Origin: Desulfofundulus kuznetsovii DSM 6115
GTDB taxonomy: Bacteria > Bacillota > Desulfotomaculia > Desulfotomaculales > Desulfovirgulaceae
Reading direction: 5' to 3'
Length of the DNA: 64,000 nucleotides
NCBI RefSeq assembly: GCF_000214705.1
Contig: NC_015573.1
Location: 260,501-324,500, forward strand
Shown one piece after another: positions 8,739-18,500 of the stretch; the stretch's first letter is position 1, and each line of letters starts with the position of its first letter. Below the pieces are notes generated by a model, which was given only the letters and a program-made list of their open reading frames with translations, was not told the origin of the DNA and searched no databases. Both the position numbers and the translations under genes were made by a program.

Positions 8739-8981
8739 GTGAGAAATGAAAAGATGTACCAGTTGAGGCTCAAAATGGGCCTCAGCCAGCGGCAGGTAGC
8801 CGAAGCCGTGGGCATCAGCCAGAGCTCCTACGCCATGATTGAGGGCGGCCACCGCCACCCCCGCAAGGAGGTGGAGAAGAAACTGGCCGACTTCTTCGGC
8901 GTGACCGTGGACGAGCTTTTTTTTGGCCGGGATAATCACGGTTCGCGATTGGAGGAACCTGACCCGGGGGAACAGCAGTAA
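8739..8981 (+). CDS. Small Xre-family regulator
   Basis: 80 residues, essentially a lone HTH_3 domain: LRLKMGLSQRQVAEAVGISQ, SSYAMIEGGHRHPRKE and LADFFGVTVDELFFG, plus a short acidic tail. In-frame starts at 8730 (GTG), 8739 (GTG) and 8754 (ATG) are all possible; 8739 is a compromise, with GAAGGG and GCGGGG upstream. It precedes the S-layer protein gene by 105 bp. A link to the S-layer cluster is possible but unproven. Confidence 0.8.
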   Translation: MRNEKMYQLRLKMGLSQRQVAEAVGISQSSYAMIEGGHRHPRKEVEKKLADFFGVTVDELFFGRDNHGSRLEEPDPGEQQ

Positions 8982-9086
8982 TTACACGTAATGAATTTTG
9001 ATTATCAGGGCTGATGTCCCGGTGGAAGACGCGAGCAGGAAGCGCTGTGAAGGGCTGCATTTAGGGAAAGGTGGTAATAGCGCGCG

Positions 9087-10736
9087 ATGAAGTCGAAATT
9101 GCTGGCAGTAACCCTGGTGTTCTGCCTGCTTCTGGCCCTGGCCGGTGCGGCCTATGCCGGTTTTTCCGATCTGAACGGCCACTGGGCGCAGAAACAGGTG
9201 GAAAAATGGGCGGATAAGGGCCTGGTTGGCGGCTACCAGGACGGCACCTTCCGGCCGAATAAAGCCGTGACCAGAGCCGAATTCGTTGCCCTGGTAAACA
9301 GGGCCATGAACAAGCAGAATACCGGCGCAGCAGTCAATTTCAAAGATGTCAGGGCCGGTGACTGGTTTTACCGTGAGGTTGCCGCGGCCGTGAGCGCCGG
9401 CTATGTGGGCGGCTATGAAGACGGGACCTTCCGGCCGAACCAGCCCATCACCCGCCAGGAAGCCGCCTCCATCATCAGCCGTCTTTTGAACCTGGGGAGC
9501 GGCGAGGCAAGCGTACTGGGCAAATTTAAAGATGCCGGTCGAATCGGCAGCTGGGCCCGGGGCAGCGTGGCCGCTGTGGTGGCCAGAGGCCTGATGGGCG
9601 GCTACTCCGACGGCACCTTTGGGCCGGCCAGGTCCATCACCCGGGCGGAAACCGTGGTGGTTCTTGACCGGGCCATCACCGGAGAAACTCCGCAGCCGCC
9701 GGGGGGAGAAGTGAAGGTTACCGGGGTAAAGCTGGATAGGAATACGCTGAGCCTCAGCGTGGGCTCCACGGTACAGCTGAAGGCCACCGTTATCCCGGAC
9801 AACGCCACCAATAAGGAAGTGACCTGGTCCACCAGCGACGAGAAGATCGCTACCGTGGATGACCAGGGCAACGTTAAAGGCGTGGCTGAAGGCAAGGCTA
9901 CCATCACTGTCACCACCGCGGACGGCAATTTTAAGGATACCTGCGAAGTGACCGTAGTGCGCACCAGCGGTAGCGGTGGCGGTGGTGGCGGCGGTGGGTC
10001 GACCACCATACCCGTTACCGGCGTAACCCTTGATAAGACCAGCCTGACCATGACCGTCGGTGAAAGTGTCCAGCTGACGGCCACCGTGTCACCGGGCAAC
10101 GCTACCAATAAAAAGGTTACCTGGAGCAGCAGTAACACCGCCGTGGCCACGGTGGACGACACCGGCAGGGTGACCGCAGTGGCGGCCGGCACGGCCAACA
10201 TCACCGTTAAAACCGAAGACGGCGGCAAGACGGCCACCTGCGTGGTGACGGTTAATCCGGCACCGCCCGTATCAGCTCTGCCCGTAGAGATTAAATCCTA
10301 CGTGACCCTGACCGACCCCCTGGGCAACACCGTGGTGGTGGCCGAGATCAAGCCGGAGTATGCCGACCAGGTCGATACGGTCACGGTAAAGGGCCAGGTG
10401 ATGAACCGGCGCCCCGGCACCAATGAGTGGCAGAAGACCCTGGAAGGCAGCGTCACCGTGGTGGACGCCGACTTTAAGGTTACCCTGAAGCCGGCGGTGG
10501 ATGTGATTGAGAAAGCCGATGCCGGTTTGGGGTTGTTCGGCGATACCAACGTATATGTATGGCTCAAAAGCGGGGTGACTGCCACCAGCGTCACCGCCAA
10601 CGGTCAGCCCATGACCTTGAGCGGCGACTTTTACAAGGTCACTCTCTGGGGGCTGAATAAGGGCGACACGGTAACGGTGAAGGTAACCACGGCTCAGGAC
10701 GTACAGACCCGGGATGTTACCGTGCGGGAACTTTAA
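9087..10736 (+). CDS. Secreted S-layer-homology protein with two Big_2 domains
   Basis: 549 residues. The signal peptide (LLAVTLVFCLLLALAG, cleavage near AYA) is followed by three SLH domains (about 26-80, 86-145, 148-200), each with GYxDGTFxPxxxITRxE; these anchor proteins to pyruvylated cell-wall polymer. Two Big_2 Ig-like domains (about 208-290 and 308-385; VTGVxLD, TVTP/IPDNATNK, VTWSS) are separated by a poly-Gly linker (SGSGGGGGGGGS). The C-terminal ~140 residues hold two modules also seen in the next protein: EIKPEYADQVDTVTVKGQ and LFGDTNVYVWLKSGVTATSV. The gene is probably co-transcribed with the next (23-nt gap). Confidence 0.92.
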   Translation: MKSKLLAVTLVFCLLLALAGAAYAGFSDLNGHWAQKQVEKWADKGLVGGYQDGTFRPNKAVTRAEFVALVNRAMNKQNTGAAVNFKDVRAGDWFYREVAAAVSAGYVGGYEDGTFRPNQPITRQEAASIISRLLNLGSGEASVLGKFKDAGRIGSWARGSVAAVVARGLMGGYSDGTFGPARSITRAETVVVLDRAITGETPQPPGGEVKVTGVKLDRNTLSLSVGSTVQLKATVIPDNATNKEVTWSTSDEKIATVDDQGNVKGVAEGKATITVTTADGNFKDTCEVTVVRTSGSGGGGGGGGSTTIPVTGVTLDKTSLTMTVGESVQLTATVSPGNATNKKVTWSSSNTAVATVDDTGRVTAVAAGTANITVKTEDGGKTATCVVTVNPAPPVSALPVEIKSYVTLTDPLGNTVVVAEIKPEYADQVDTVTVKGQVMNRRPGTNEWQKTLEGSVTVVDADFKVTLKPAVDVIEKADAGLGLFGDTNVYVWLKSGVTATSVTANGQPMTLSGDFYKVTLWGLNKGDTVTVKVTTAQDVQTRDVTVREL

Positions 10737-10759
10737 TGAAAAAGGGGAGAGAGCCGTAA

Positions 10760-11914
10760 ATGAACGCTAAAAAAGCGCTGCGCGTTCTGGCATTGACCCT
10801 GGCGCTGGTGTTCATGTTCAGCGCCGTGGCGTTCGCAGCAACTCCCAGTATCATTTTCTATCAAAATGCCGCAGGCCAGATAGTGCAGGTGGACTATCAG
10901 AAGGCTATGGACCAGGCTGCGGCCGGGAATACCGCCCTGCTGCAGGAACTGAAGAGGGCCTATATTGACGCCCAGGACAATTTCCGGCCCATTGTGGTAA
11001 AAAACGACGACGGCTCGGTGGTTGACTGGAGCAAGGCCTTGAAGGACAAAAAGCCCTACCAGCAGGTGGTGGCCGACGATAATTACAAAGGAACCGAACC
11101 CAGGCCCGATGTGGAACTGGTGGTTGATGAAACCGGCAAAGCGGTGGAAAAACCCGTAGCCAAACCGTGGCCCGCTGAAATGGAAGGGCTGCCGCTGATC
11201 AGCTACAGCGACCTTACCCAGAAGACCTACGCCACCATCACCATCAAGGCCGAGTATGTGGATAAGGTAACGGCTGTGACCATTGCAGGTAAAGCGGCGG
11301 TGCAGCAGCCTGACAGGAGCAAGTGGCGCGCGGAAGTGCCCGCCGGCACCACTGCGGAATCCCTGGCCGGCAAGATCGTCATCACCGTGCAGGAACCTCC
11401 CGCTCCCGGCCAGTGGCCTGAGCAGATGGAAGGGCTGCCGCTGATCAGCTACAGCGACCTTACCCAGAAGACCTACGCCACCATCACCATCAAGGCCGAG
11501 TATGTGGATAAGGTAACGGCCGTGACCATCGCGGGTAAGGCGGCGGTGCAGCAGCCCGACAGGAGCAAGTGGCGTGCGGAAGTGCCCGCCGGCACCACTG
11601 CGGAATCCCTGGCCGGCAAGATCGTCATCACCGTGCAGGAACCTCCCGCTCCCGGCCCTGTGGAGGCCATCAAGGAAATACGCGCCAAACTGGACCTGTT
11701 TGGCCAGACCCGCGTTTGGGTGTTCCTTAATGAAGGCGTTGAAGCTGCTTCCGTCACCGCCAACGGCCAGGCCCTGCAGTATAATGCAGTGGATCAGAGA
11801 TGGGAAGGCGTTTTGGACAACCTGAAGGTGGGAGACCCCGTTAAGGTCGTGGTCACCACCACCGGCGGCAGCAACGACGAAGGCACCGCAACAGTGGTTG
11901 CCATGGGTTCTTAA
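10760..11914 (+). CDS. Secreted protein with duplicated 82-residue module
   Basis: 384 residues; GGGGAGAG precedes ATG 10760. A signal peptide ends near AVAFAA. The N-terminal domain (QIVQVDYQKAMDQAA ... PRPDVELVVDE) is shared with the 1007-residue protein downstream. Two almost identical 82-residue modules follow (LPLISYSDLTQKTYATITIK, AEYVDKVTAVTIAGKAAVQQ), encoded by the direct repeat at 11168-11659. The C-terminal module (LFGQTRVWVFLNEGVEAASV) matches the end of the SLH protein upstream. No catalytic motif is recognisable. I infer a cell-surface structural or matrix protein; the family is not one I recognise. Confidence 0.8.
   Translation: MNAKKALRVLALTLALVFMFSAVAFAATPSIIFYQNAAGQIVQVDYQKAMDQAAAGNTALLQELKRAYIDAQDNFRPIVVKNDDGSVVDWSKALKDKKPYQQVVADDNYKGTEPRPDVELVVDETGKAVEKPVAKPWPAEMEGLPLISYSDLTQKTYATITIKAEYVDKVTAVTIAGKAAVQQPDRSKWRAEVPAGTTAESLAGKIVITVQEPPAPGQWPEQMEGLPLISYSDLTQKTYATITIKAEYVDKVTAVTIAGKAAVQQPDRSKWRAEVPAGTTAESLAGKIVITVQEPPAPGPVEAIKEIRAKLDLFGQTRVWVFLNEGVEAASVTANGQALQYNAVDQRWEGVLDNLKVGDPVKVVVTTTGGSNDEGTATVVAMGS
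11168..11659 (+). repeat. Tandem 246-bp in-gene duplication
   Basis: Two copies with a 246-bp period (11168-11413 and 11414-11659) differ at only a few positions by eye, for example TGGCCCGCTGAAATGG versus TGGCCTGAGCAGATGG. The period is a multiple of three, so the frame is kept and 82 residues are duplicated. The near identity suggests recent duplication or continuing gene conversion. Confidence 0.9.
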
Positions 11915-12040
11915 ATGAAACTGGCCAGCCATTGTGAAGGGGTGATGGGATGGTCTGAGGGTGTTTTATAACAAATAACTGAATTGTTAATGATTGTAAT
12001 GTGAAAAACGTTTGGAAATCAAAGGAGGTTGTGTCACTTG

Positions 12041-15000
12041 ATGCCTCGCGTTAAGCACATGCGGGTTATCGCCTTAGCCGTGGCGCTGGTGTTCCTGTTC
12101 TCCAGCGTGGCCTTTGCCGCCGTGCCGCAGTACGTCTACTTCAAGAGCGGCAGCGACATGGTGAAGGTGGACTACGCCAAAGCTGTAAACGACGCCATGA
12201 ACGATGATAACACCCTGTACAATGCCGTCAAGCAGTACGTCGGTGAAGCCGAAGAAACCGGCGCGCCGGTTATTGTGGAAACCGACGACCAGAAAGTCCT
12301 GGACTATCAGAAGGCCCTTGGTGCGGGCAAGCGCTTCGCCGACATCGTCAATGACCCCGCTTACCAGACCAGCAGGCCTGATGTTCAAAAGGAACTGCGT
12401 GTGGAAAACGGCCAGGCCGTGATTGGGGATGTCCAGCCGGCAGTTGTGGAGATTGTCTCGGTGAGTGCTGTTAAAGCTAATGGTTCCGTAGACCTGGAAG
12501 TTGTTTTAAGCGCTGTTCCCGAGGAAACTCCAACGGCTCCATCTGTTGATATAAAAAGATACATTAACGGTGAATTGGACGAAACATTCGTATGGAGAGG
12601 CGGAACTTCTAGCTGGGACGAGGCAACAAAAACATTGAGAATAATAGGAGTAGCTTTGCCGGAAGCCACCAATGTTGATCAGGAAGTAGTGTACAGCGTA
12701 GCTTACGGCGACTCTGGGAATTATGTTGACTCAAACACTGTAACTGTTGAAGCTGAAGCTGCCGACCGGGAAGCAGCAGCAGCAGCAGCTGTTGATGCCC
12801 TGATTGCTGCCCTTCCTCCTGTAGAAGAGCTGACTCTTGATGATAAAGCTGCCGTAGAAGCTGCCCGTGAAGCTTATGATGCATTAACAGAAGCGCAGAA
12901 AGCCTTAGTAGAGAACCTTGCAGTTCTCGAAGCAGCCGAGGCTAGGATAGCTGAATTAGAAGCCCAGCAAGCTTTAGTGCGCGCAGCTGAACAAGCAGTG
13001 GTAGCCTATGAAGAATTCGTGGTTGCAAACTACAATGATATCGCAACTGCGGAAGATTTAAGAACAGCAGCTCAAGAAGCCGTTGAAAGAGTAAGAGACA
13101 TAAATGAAGAAATAGCGGGGGCGTTTGAGGTAAGAATAGCCGCTAAGGCAGCTGCTATTGATGAAGCGTTAGCGGGTGTGGTTGCTAGGGTGAACGCCGC
13201 GCGCAACCAGGTCGAACTGTTGAGAGCGCTGGAGGGCTTCTTCCTGGCGGTGAACGCGGATAACATTGGTAGGTATGCGGAATTGGTAAGGGACGCACGA
13301 CCCGCTACGGTGGATGAGATACAGTTCGGTGTGGTTTACACGGCGAACATTGAAGTGGCCGTGAGTCTCGCCCGGACCCAAGTGCAGCTCTTGAACGCGC
13401 TTTTGGAAGGCGAAGCGCTGGGCCTGCTGCAGAACGTCGATCCGGACCTGATTGGAACCTATTTTAATGAAATTGCTCAAAGACTGGATGATGGAGTAGA
13501 ACTAGTGAACCTTGCCGATATTCAGGCGGTAATTGACGGCGCGGTGGGTGACCTGGTGGCGGCTGCGGAAGCGGCCGTGGCCGCGGCTGAAGGAAACCCC
13601 GCGGGAGACGAGTTAATTAACACTGCTCAGGCGGCCATTGATGCCCTGCCCGCTTACGCCGCGGAGCGGGACGAATTGCAGGCGCGACTGGACGCCGTCC
13701 GGGTGGTCAACGCCGTGCTGACTGCCACCAACGATATTCGGTTGCTGGCGGCGCTGCAGGTCGATGCTTTTGTACGCGTGAACCCGGACTGGGTCGCCGA
13801 ATACCGTGGTTTGAATGCAACAACCATCGCCGGGCTGCAGGACCGGATCGATGAAGTCAACGCAGAACAGGTTGATGTTGTAATCGCGGACCTTGAAGGA
13901 GCGCCCACCCGTGCCGGCTACGTAGAGGCGCTGGCCCTGGTAAACAATTTCGTGGCGCCGGGCGAGCAGCAGCAACAGTTCCTGGACCGGCTGGCCGTGG
14001 TTGACGCCGTCCTCAACGTGCAGGAAGCGCGCAACGCCGATGACCTGCTGGCGGCGCTGCAGTCTGACCTGCTCGGGCTTGACTTCGTGTACGGGCAGAA
14101 CAGCGCGTTCTACTGGGCCGTGCATCAGGATGAGGATGCCCCCGAAATGAATAGTGCGGAAGATATACAAGTCAACATCGTGGACGCCGGCAACGCGCGT
14201 GCCATTGCTGAAGTAATCGATGCGATCAACGGAGTTGATGAAAGCTCCACCGGGGCGCAGCTCCTGGCCCTGCTGGAGCGGCTGGCGGCCATCACTCCTA
14301 CGAACGATGAGGATGGCTTCGACCTCGGGATCGTGGTCGAAGACTGGCTGGCGGACTATGTCACCGCGTTCGTTGGTGGGGATGATGTCGACAGTGTTGG
14401 CGGCGTTACGGGCATCATTAGCAATGTGAATAACAATAGAGGCACAATATCTGTAGAGCACTCGACCATCACCGCGGACCGGGAGCCGGCGGAATACACT
14501 TCCGGTGAGAGCATCACGCTCACGCTCACCCTGTGCAACGATAGTGACAATGTCGTGCTGACCGAGAACGGCACCTATGCGGCCACCATTACGATCGGGA
14601 CTGACACCTACAACACTGACACCTACAACAGGAACATCACCTTTAACCGGGGCGTGGCCGTGATAACGGTACCGGCCCGGACGGCTGGCGAGGGCCTCAA
14701 TGTTGCCATTACAGTTCCCGGCCTAGACGCTGGTCTGACCTTCACTAGTGAGGGCTATATAACGATTAATGTCGGCGCCCCGGCGGCGCTCGTCATAGAG
14801 CCGGAGACGGAGAGCTTCACCATTACGGTCACTGACCGGATTAACACCGTCGACACTGTGAATGGCAACTACATCGTGAACGTCACCGTGGTTGATGCAA
14901 ACGGGAATCCCAGAGCAGTCAACAACGCGGATGCCGAGGGCAATGTCAACGTCGCATTCACCCAGGGAGTGTCTGCGCCCATAGTAGTGGACGGACTCAG

Positions 15001-15064
15001 TAGTGGCGACGTCATCACGGTGGAAATCGAGAGCCTCGGGCTGACGGCCCAACTGACCGTTTAG
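12041..15064 (+). CDS. Large secreted surface protein, helical repeats plus Ig-like C-terminus
   Basis: About 1007 residues from ATG 12041 (TTG 12038, directly before it, sits closer to GGAGG at 12024-12028). The signal peptide (VIALAVALVFLFSSVAFAA) is followed by the N-terminal domain shared with the previous protein (MVKVDYAKAVNDAM ... SRPDVQ). A helical part from about 240 to 790 starts with AAAAAVDALIAALPP and LTEAQKALVENLAVLEAAEA, a pattern common in clostridial surface proteins, then Ala/Asp/Glu-rich repeats with periodic LLAALQ. The C-terminal ~200 residues are beta-rich Ig-like domains. The segment at about 12430-13170 is visibly richer in A/T-ending codons than its flanks. No enzymatic motif is seen. 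Confidence 0.8.
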   Translation: MPRVKHMRVIALAVALVFLFSSVAFAAVPQYVYFKSGSDMVKVDYAKAVNDAMNDDNTLYNAVKQYVGEAEETGAPVIVETDDQKVLDYQKALGAGKRFADIVNDPAYQTSRPDVQKELRVENGQAVIGDVQPAVVEIVSVSAVKANGSVDLEVVLSAVPEETPTAPSVDIKRYINGELDETFVWRGGTSSWDEATKTLRIIGVALPEATNVDQEVVYSVAYGDSGNYVDSNTVTVEAEAADREAAAAAAVDALIAALPPVEELTLDDKAAVEAAREAYDALTEAQKALVENLAVLEAAEARIAELEAQQALVRAAEQAVVAYEEFVVANYNDIATAEDLRTAAQEAVERVRDINEEIAGAFEVRIAAKAAAIDEALAGVVARVNAARNQVELLRALEGFFLAVNADNIGRYAELVRDARPATVDEIQFGVVYTANIEVAVSLARTQVQLLNALLEGEALGLLQNVDPDLIGTYFNEIAQRLDDGVELVNLADIQAVIDGAVGDLVAAAEAAVAAAEGNPAGDELINTAQAAIDALPAYAAERDELQARLDAVRVVNAVLTATNDIRLLAALQVDAFVRVNPDWVAEYRGLNATTIAGLQDRIDEVNAEQVDVVIADLEGAPTRAGYVEALALVNNFVAPGEQQQQFLDRLAVVDAVLNVQEARNADDLLAALQSDLLGLDFVYGQNSAFYWAVHQDEDAPEMNSAEDIQVNIVDAGNARAIAEVIDAINGVDESSTGAQLLALLERLAAITPTNDEDGFDLGIVVEDWLADYVTAFVGGDDVDSVGGVTGIISNVNNNRGTISVEHSTITADREPAEYTSGESITLTLTLCNDSDNVVLTENGTYAATITIGTDTYNTDTYNRNITFNRGVAVITVPARTAGEGLNVAITVPGLDAGLTFTSEGYITINVGAPAALVIEPETESFTITVTDRINTVDTVNGNYIVNVTVVDANGNPRAVNNADAEGNVNVAFTQGVSAPIVVDGLSSGDVITVEIESLGLTAQLTV

Positions 15065-15214
15065 GAAATGAATGGTGCCAGGCACTTAACTTATTAACTT
15101 ATTGATAAGTGCGTGCCCGTGGTTGGCGCCCCCGGTGGGTTGAGCCCCACAGAGTTAGTAGACTGTGCCAGGCACTTAGCTTATTAACTTATTGATAAGT
15201 GTGTGCCCGTGGCC

Positions 15215-15252
15215 GGCGCCCCCGATGGGTTGAGCCCCAACGGGGCGCCTTT
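15215..15252 (+). terminator. Intrinsic terminator in array unit 2
   Basis: GGCGCCCC (from 15215) pairs with GGGGCGCC (15242-15249) and is followed by TTTCATT. It is the most likely transcription end for the upstream surface-protein gene. Confidence 0.55.
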
Positions 15253-15328
15253 CATTACTTTTGAACTTGAATTGAATGGTGCCAGGCACTTAACTTATTA
15301 ACTTATTGATAAGGGTATGCTTGTGGCC

Positions 15329-15361
15329 GGTGCCCCCGGGGCTTGTCCTTCCGGGGGCGCC
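15329..15361 (+). terminator. Intrinsic terminator in array unit 3
   Basis: GGTGCCCCCGG pairs with CCGGGGGCGCC across an 11-nt loop and is followed by TTATCTTAT. It is a second terminator-like hairpin in the same gap. Confidence 0.5.
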
Positions 15362-15506
15362 TTATCTTATCGCCGCGACAGTGGTAGGGAACAAACCGTC
15401 CCGCAGGACGGCCTGTGACGGTCGAAAAATGGCCGGCGAAGGGAACCAGCTGAGCGGGCTGTCCGGAGAGGCCGTTTTGGGAAAAACTGAGGGCAAGGTG
15501 AAGGCG

Positions 15507-18500
15507 ATGAAAAAACTCATTTTCACAGGCCTGATGGTACTGGTAATGTTTGTGGTCAACATTTCTTTGCCATCCTGGGCAGGCAGATGTGCCTGGGCAC
15601 GTACTTTTGATGGAAAAGCAGGGGTTAGCCAGTCCGGGCAGGCAGGGCAGCAAGATATAAACCAGTTGCTGTCCGTAAATTCCGTTGCCAGTGCGGCGTA
15701 CGGCCAAGTAAAGGCAGTACCTCAGGGGGATCGTTTGCTCCGGCCCACCCTGCCGCCCGAGTTGAGCAAAAAACTTTTCGGGGATAAGCTTAAGACAGCA
15801 AAAAGAGAGCTTTTCCGAACGGCAACAAGTGAGCTGCCCAAGAGCCCATGGGACTATTTAAGGCCGGGTCCCTGGGACCCGTACTGGGACATTCCCAGTG
15901 ATGATCCGGAAATAACCGGCCTGGTGCAGGAAATAACCCGCGGTTTGACCAGTGATAAAGAAAAGGCAGCGGCCATTTACAAATGGGTGGTTCAGAACAT
16001 TAAATATGACTATAGTTATTCAATTTACGAAGCGCTGCCCACTTTACACGCCCGCAAGGGGGTCTGCAACGGCTTTTCCCTCCTTCTGGCGGCCATGATG
16101 CGGGCAGGCGGCATACCGGCGAAATTTGTTACAGGTGCTGCTGATGGTGTGGGCGGGTGGCCCCGGCTGCCGGAGAAGACAAATCATGCCTGGAATGAAA
16201 TTTATATTGACGGTAAGTGGTACAGCGTGGATGTCACCTGGGATTCATGCAGGTATCATGATTTAATGGAAAGCCATCTGGAATATCCTTTTGATTATTA
16301 TCTGGAATATTATCTGATTGACGAAAAGCAATTCTCTGCCGATCACCATAAAATCCTGGTCAATGCCGACTGGTTTGATTACCAGGGGGAAGAGCTGGAC
16401 CTGGAACTTTCCTGCTCCGAGGCGGGGGCAAAAATATTTTACACCCTGGATCTCTCCGAGCCAACCAGCAACTCCACCCTTTACTCCACCCCGCTGCACA
16501 TCACCAATGGAACCACCATCAAGGCCATTGCCGTGGTTCCCCAGGGGGTGGTCAGCTATGTGGAAATACCTTTTATTTACATTAACGAGGGGGTTAAATT
16601 CTTTGACTCCCAGCGCGGCGTCCTGGTGGACATCCCCTTAGACAGGGAGTCTCAACAAATATACGCCTACTTTCTGAATGGCCAGAAGGGCAATTATATA
16701 CCCGGCTTTATCATTGCGGCAGAGTCGCTGAATGAGGTTACGGTATGGTCTCAAAGTCCTTTGGGGGGCTACTGGGGTAGCTCCAAAATAGGACGCCGGA
16801 TTTTTGACCTGAAAGAGGGCGGCATGCGGGTCACTATTTCCAAGGGAGGCGAAATGTTGGAGATTGACTTTACGGTTTATTCGTTGCCTCCCGACTTTCA
16901 AAAGCCCCGGCCTCCCCTGTCCAGTGTTTCCCCGGGCCGGTATGACCGGCCGCTGGATGTGAGCCTGGACTGCCCGCGCGCGGAAGACAATCCCTGGAGC
17001 GCCATTTACTACACCACCGACGGCAGTGTTCCCGGGCCGGGCACAGCCCGCCTCTGGGACGGGAAGCCCGTGCACATAGCCGCCGACACGACCGTCAAAG
17101 CGGTGGCGGTGCTGGGCAACTGGGATTACGTCAGCGACGTTGCGGAGTTGAAATACGAAATACGCCTCAGCGACTATTACGCGGTGGCCGAAGACATGAC
17201 AGCCCTGGCCATCGGGTTTGCCCCCGGAGACAGCAGTACCAGCGTCACCCGTGATTTAACCCTACCGGTGCAGGGAAAATACGGCTCCACTATCCGGTGG
17301 CAGTCCGACAGGCCGGAGATCATCTCTGAAGACGGAAAAGTATCCCGGCCGGTAATGCCCCGCTGGTTGGTGGAGAGGTACCTTTCGGGAGAAAATCCAA
17401 TTATCGAAGAGCGTGTAAGTTTAACGGCTACCGTGACCAGGGGAAATGCAAGCGATACGAAAGAGTTTACTCTTGTTGTGCCGGGAAGGTGCAAGCTGGC
17501 AGATACCTGCTGGGCGCCGGTGGGGGCCATAGGAGATGGTGCCGGGGCGTTGTGGGGAGTGGCTGCCGGCGGGAACCTCTGGCTAGCCGTAGGCGATCAC
17601 GGTGCCATTTATACCTCTCCCGATGGGTTTAGCTGGACCAAACAGGACGCCGGGACAAGGGAAAACCTGCGGGCCGTGGCTTTTAACGGCCGGATGTGGG
17701 TGGCCGTTGGAGAGCACTTCCTTGTTTCCCGGGACGGGGTAAAATGGGATGTAAGAAGTGCGTCCGTTGTCAATCCTTACCTGGTAGGAGTTGCGGGGAG
17801 TTCTTCCCTCTGGGTGGCCATTTCGCATGACGGCTTCATCTTTACTTCCCCGGACGGGTATGTTTGGGAGCGGCGGGACCTGAACGAAAAAGGGCCGCGT
17901 ACATTCAATGCCATTGCCTGGAACGGGAAGATGTGGATAATAGCGGGCGATAAAGGTCTCATCCTTACTTCCTCCGACGGGCTGAACTGGACGGAGCAGG
18001 TTTCCGGCACCACGGGCAGCTTGCGTGATGTGGCCTGGGACGGCAGCCGGTGGGTAGTAACGGGGCAGAACGAGGTGCTTACTTCGTCCGATGGTGTGGT
18101 GTGGAAGAGATATGATTGCCTTGATGCGCCGGTCCGCATTGCCTGGGGCGGTTCTCAATGGGTGGGCATTCCCTCTTTTTCTGGCAACGGCATACTAACC
18201 TCACTGGACGGAACCAGTTGGGATCGGGTTATAAAAGACCCAACCGGCTTCCCCTCTGGCCAGGTAAATGACATTGCCTCCTGGGACCATCGCTGTGTAG
18301 CGGTTGGTGAGCGGGGGGTAGTGCACGTCATTGATTCCATCGGCTTCCCGGATCCCGGCCTGGAGGCGGCAGTCCGGAAGAGCTTGAATAAACCGTTGGG
18401 TGCCATTACCAGGGAGGATATAAAGGGTTTACAGCAATTGGATGCCAGTCAACGCAATATTGCTGATCTCGCCAGGCTTGAGTTTGCCATTAACCTGGTT

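Larger units (their letters stand above)
15075..15361. repeat. Three-unit array of the 28-bp dispersed motif with hairpins
   Basis: Three units of roughly 100 bp begin at 15075, 15165 and 15279. Each opens with GTGCCAGGCACTTA followed by CTTATTAACTTATTGATAAG and then a GC-rich inverted segment. The array fills the 442-bp gap between the 1007-residue surface protein and the transglutaminase-like protein. The motif recurs singly at 19069, 20258, 21516 and 28970. Confidence 0.85.

Noticed and set aside
8982-9086. Cyclic-di-GMP riboswitch before the SLH gene
   Set aside because: The short GC leader lacks the conserved riboswitch blocks.
10733-11932. Long open frame on the minus strand opposite the secreted repeat protein
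   Set aside because: Its repeats mirror the plus-strand gene, it lacks a ribosome site and the plus-strand protein has a signal peptide and recognisable modules.
13613-14461. Minus-strand frame inside the 1007-residue surface protein gene
   Set aside because: No ribosome site or domain; the plus strand is continuous across it.
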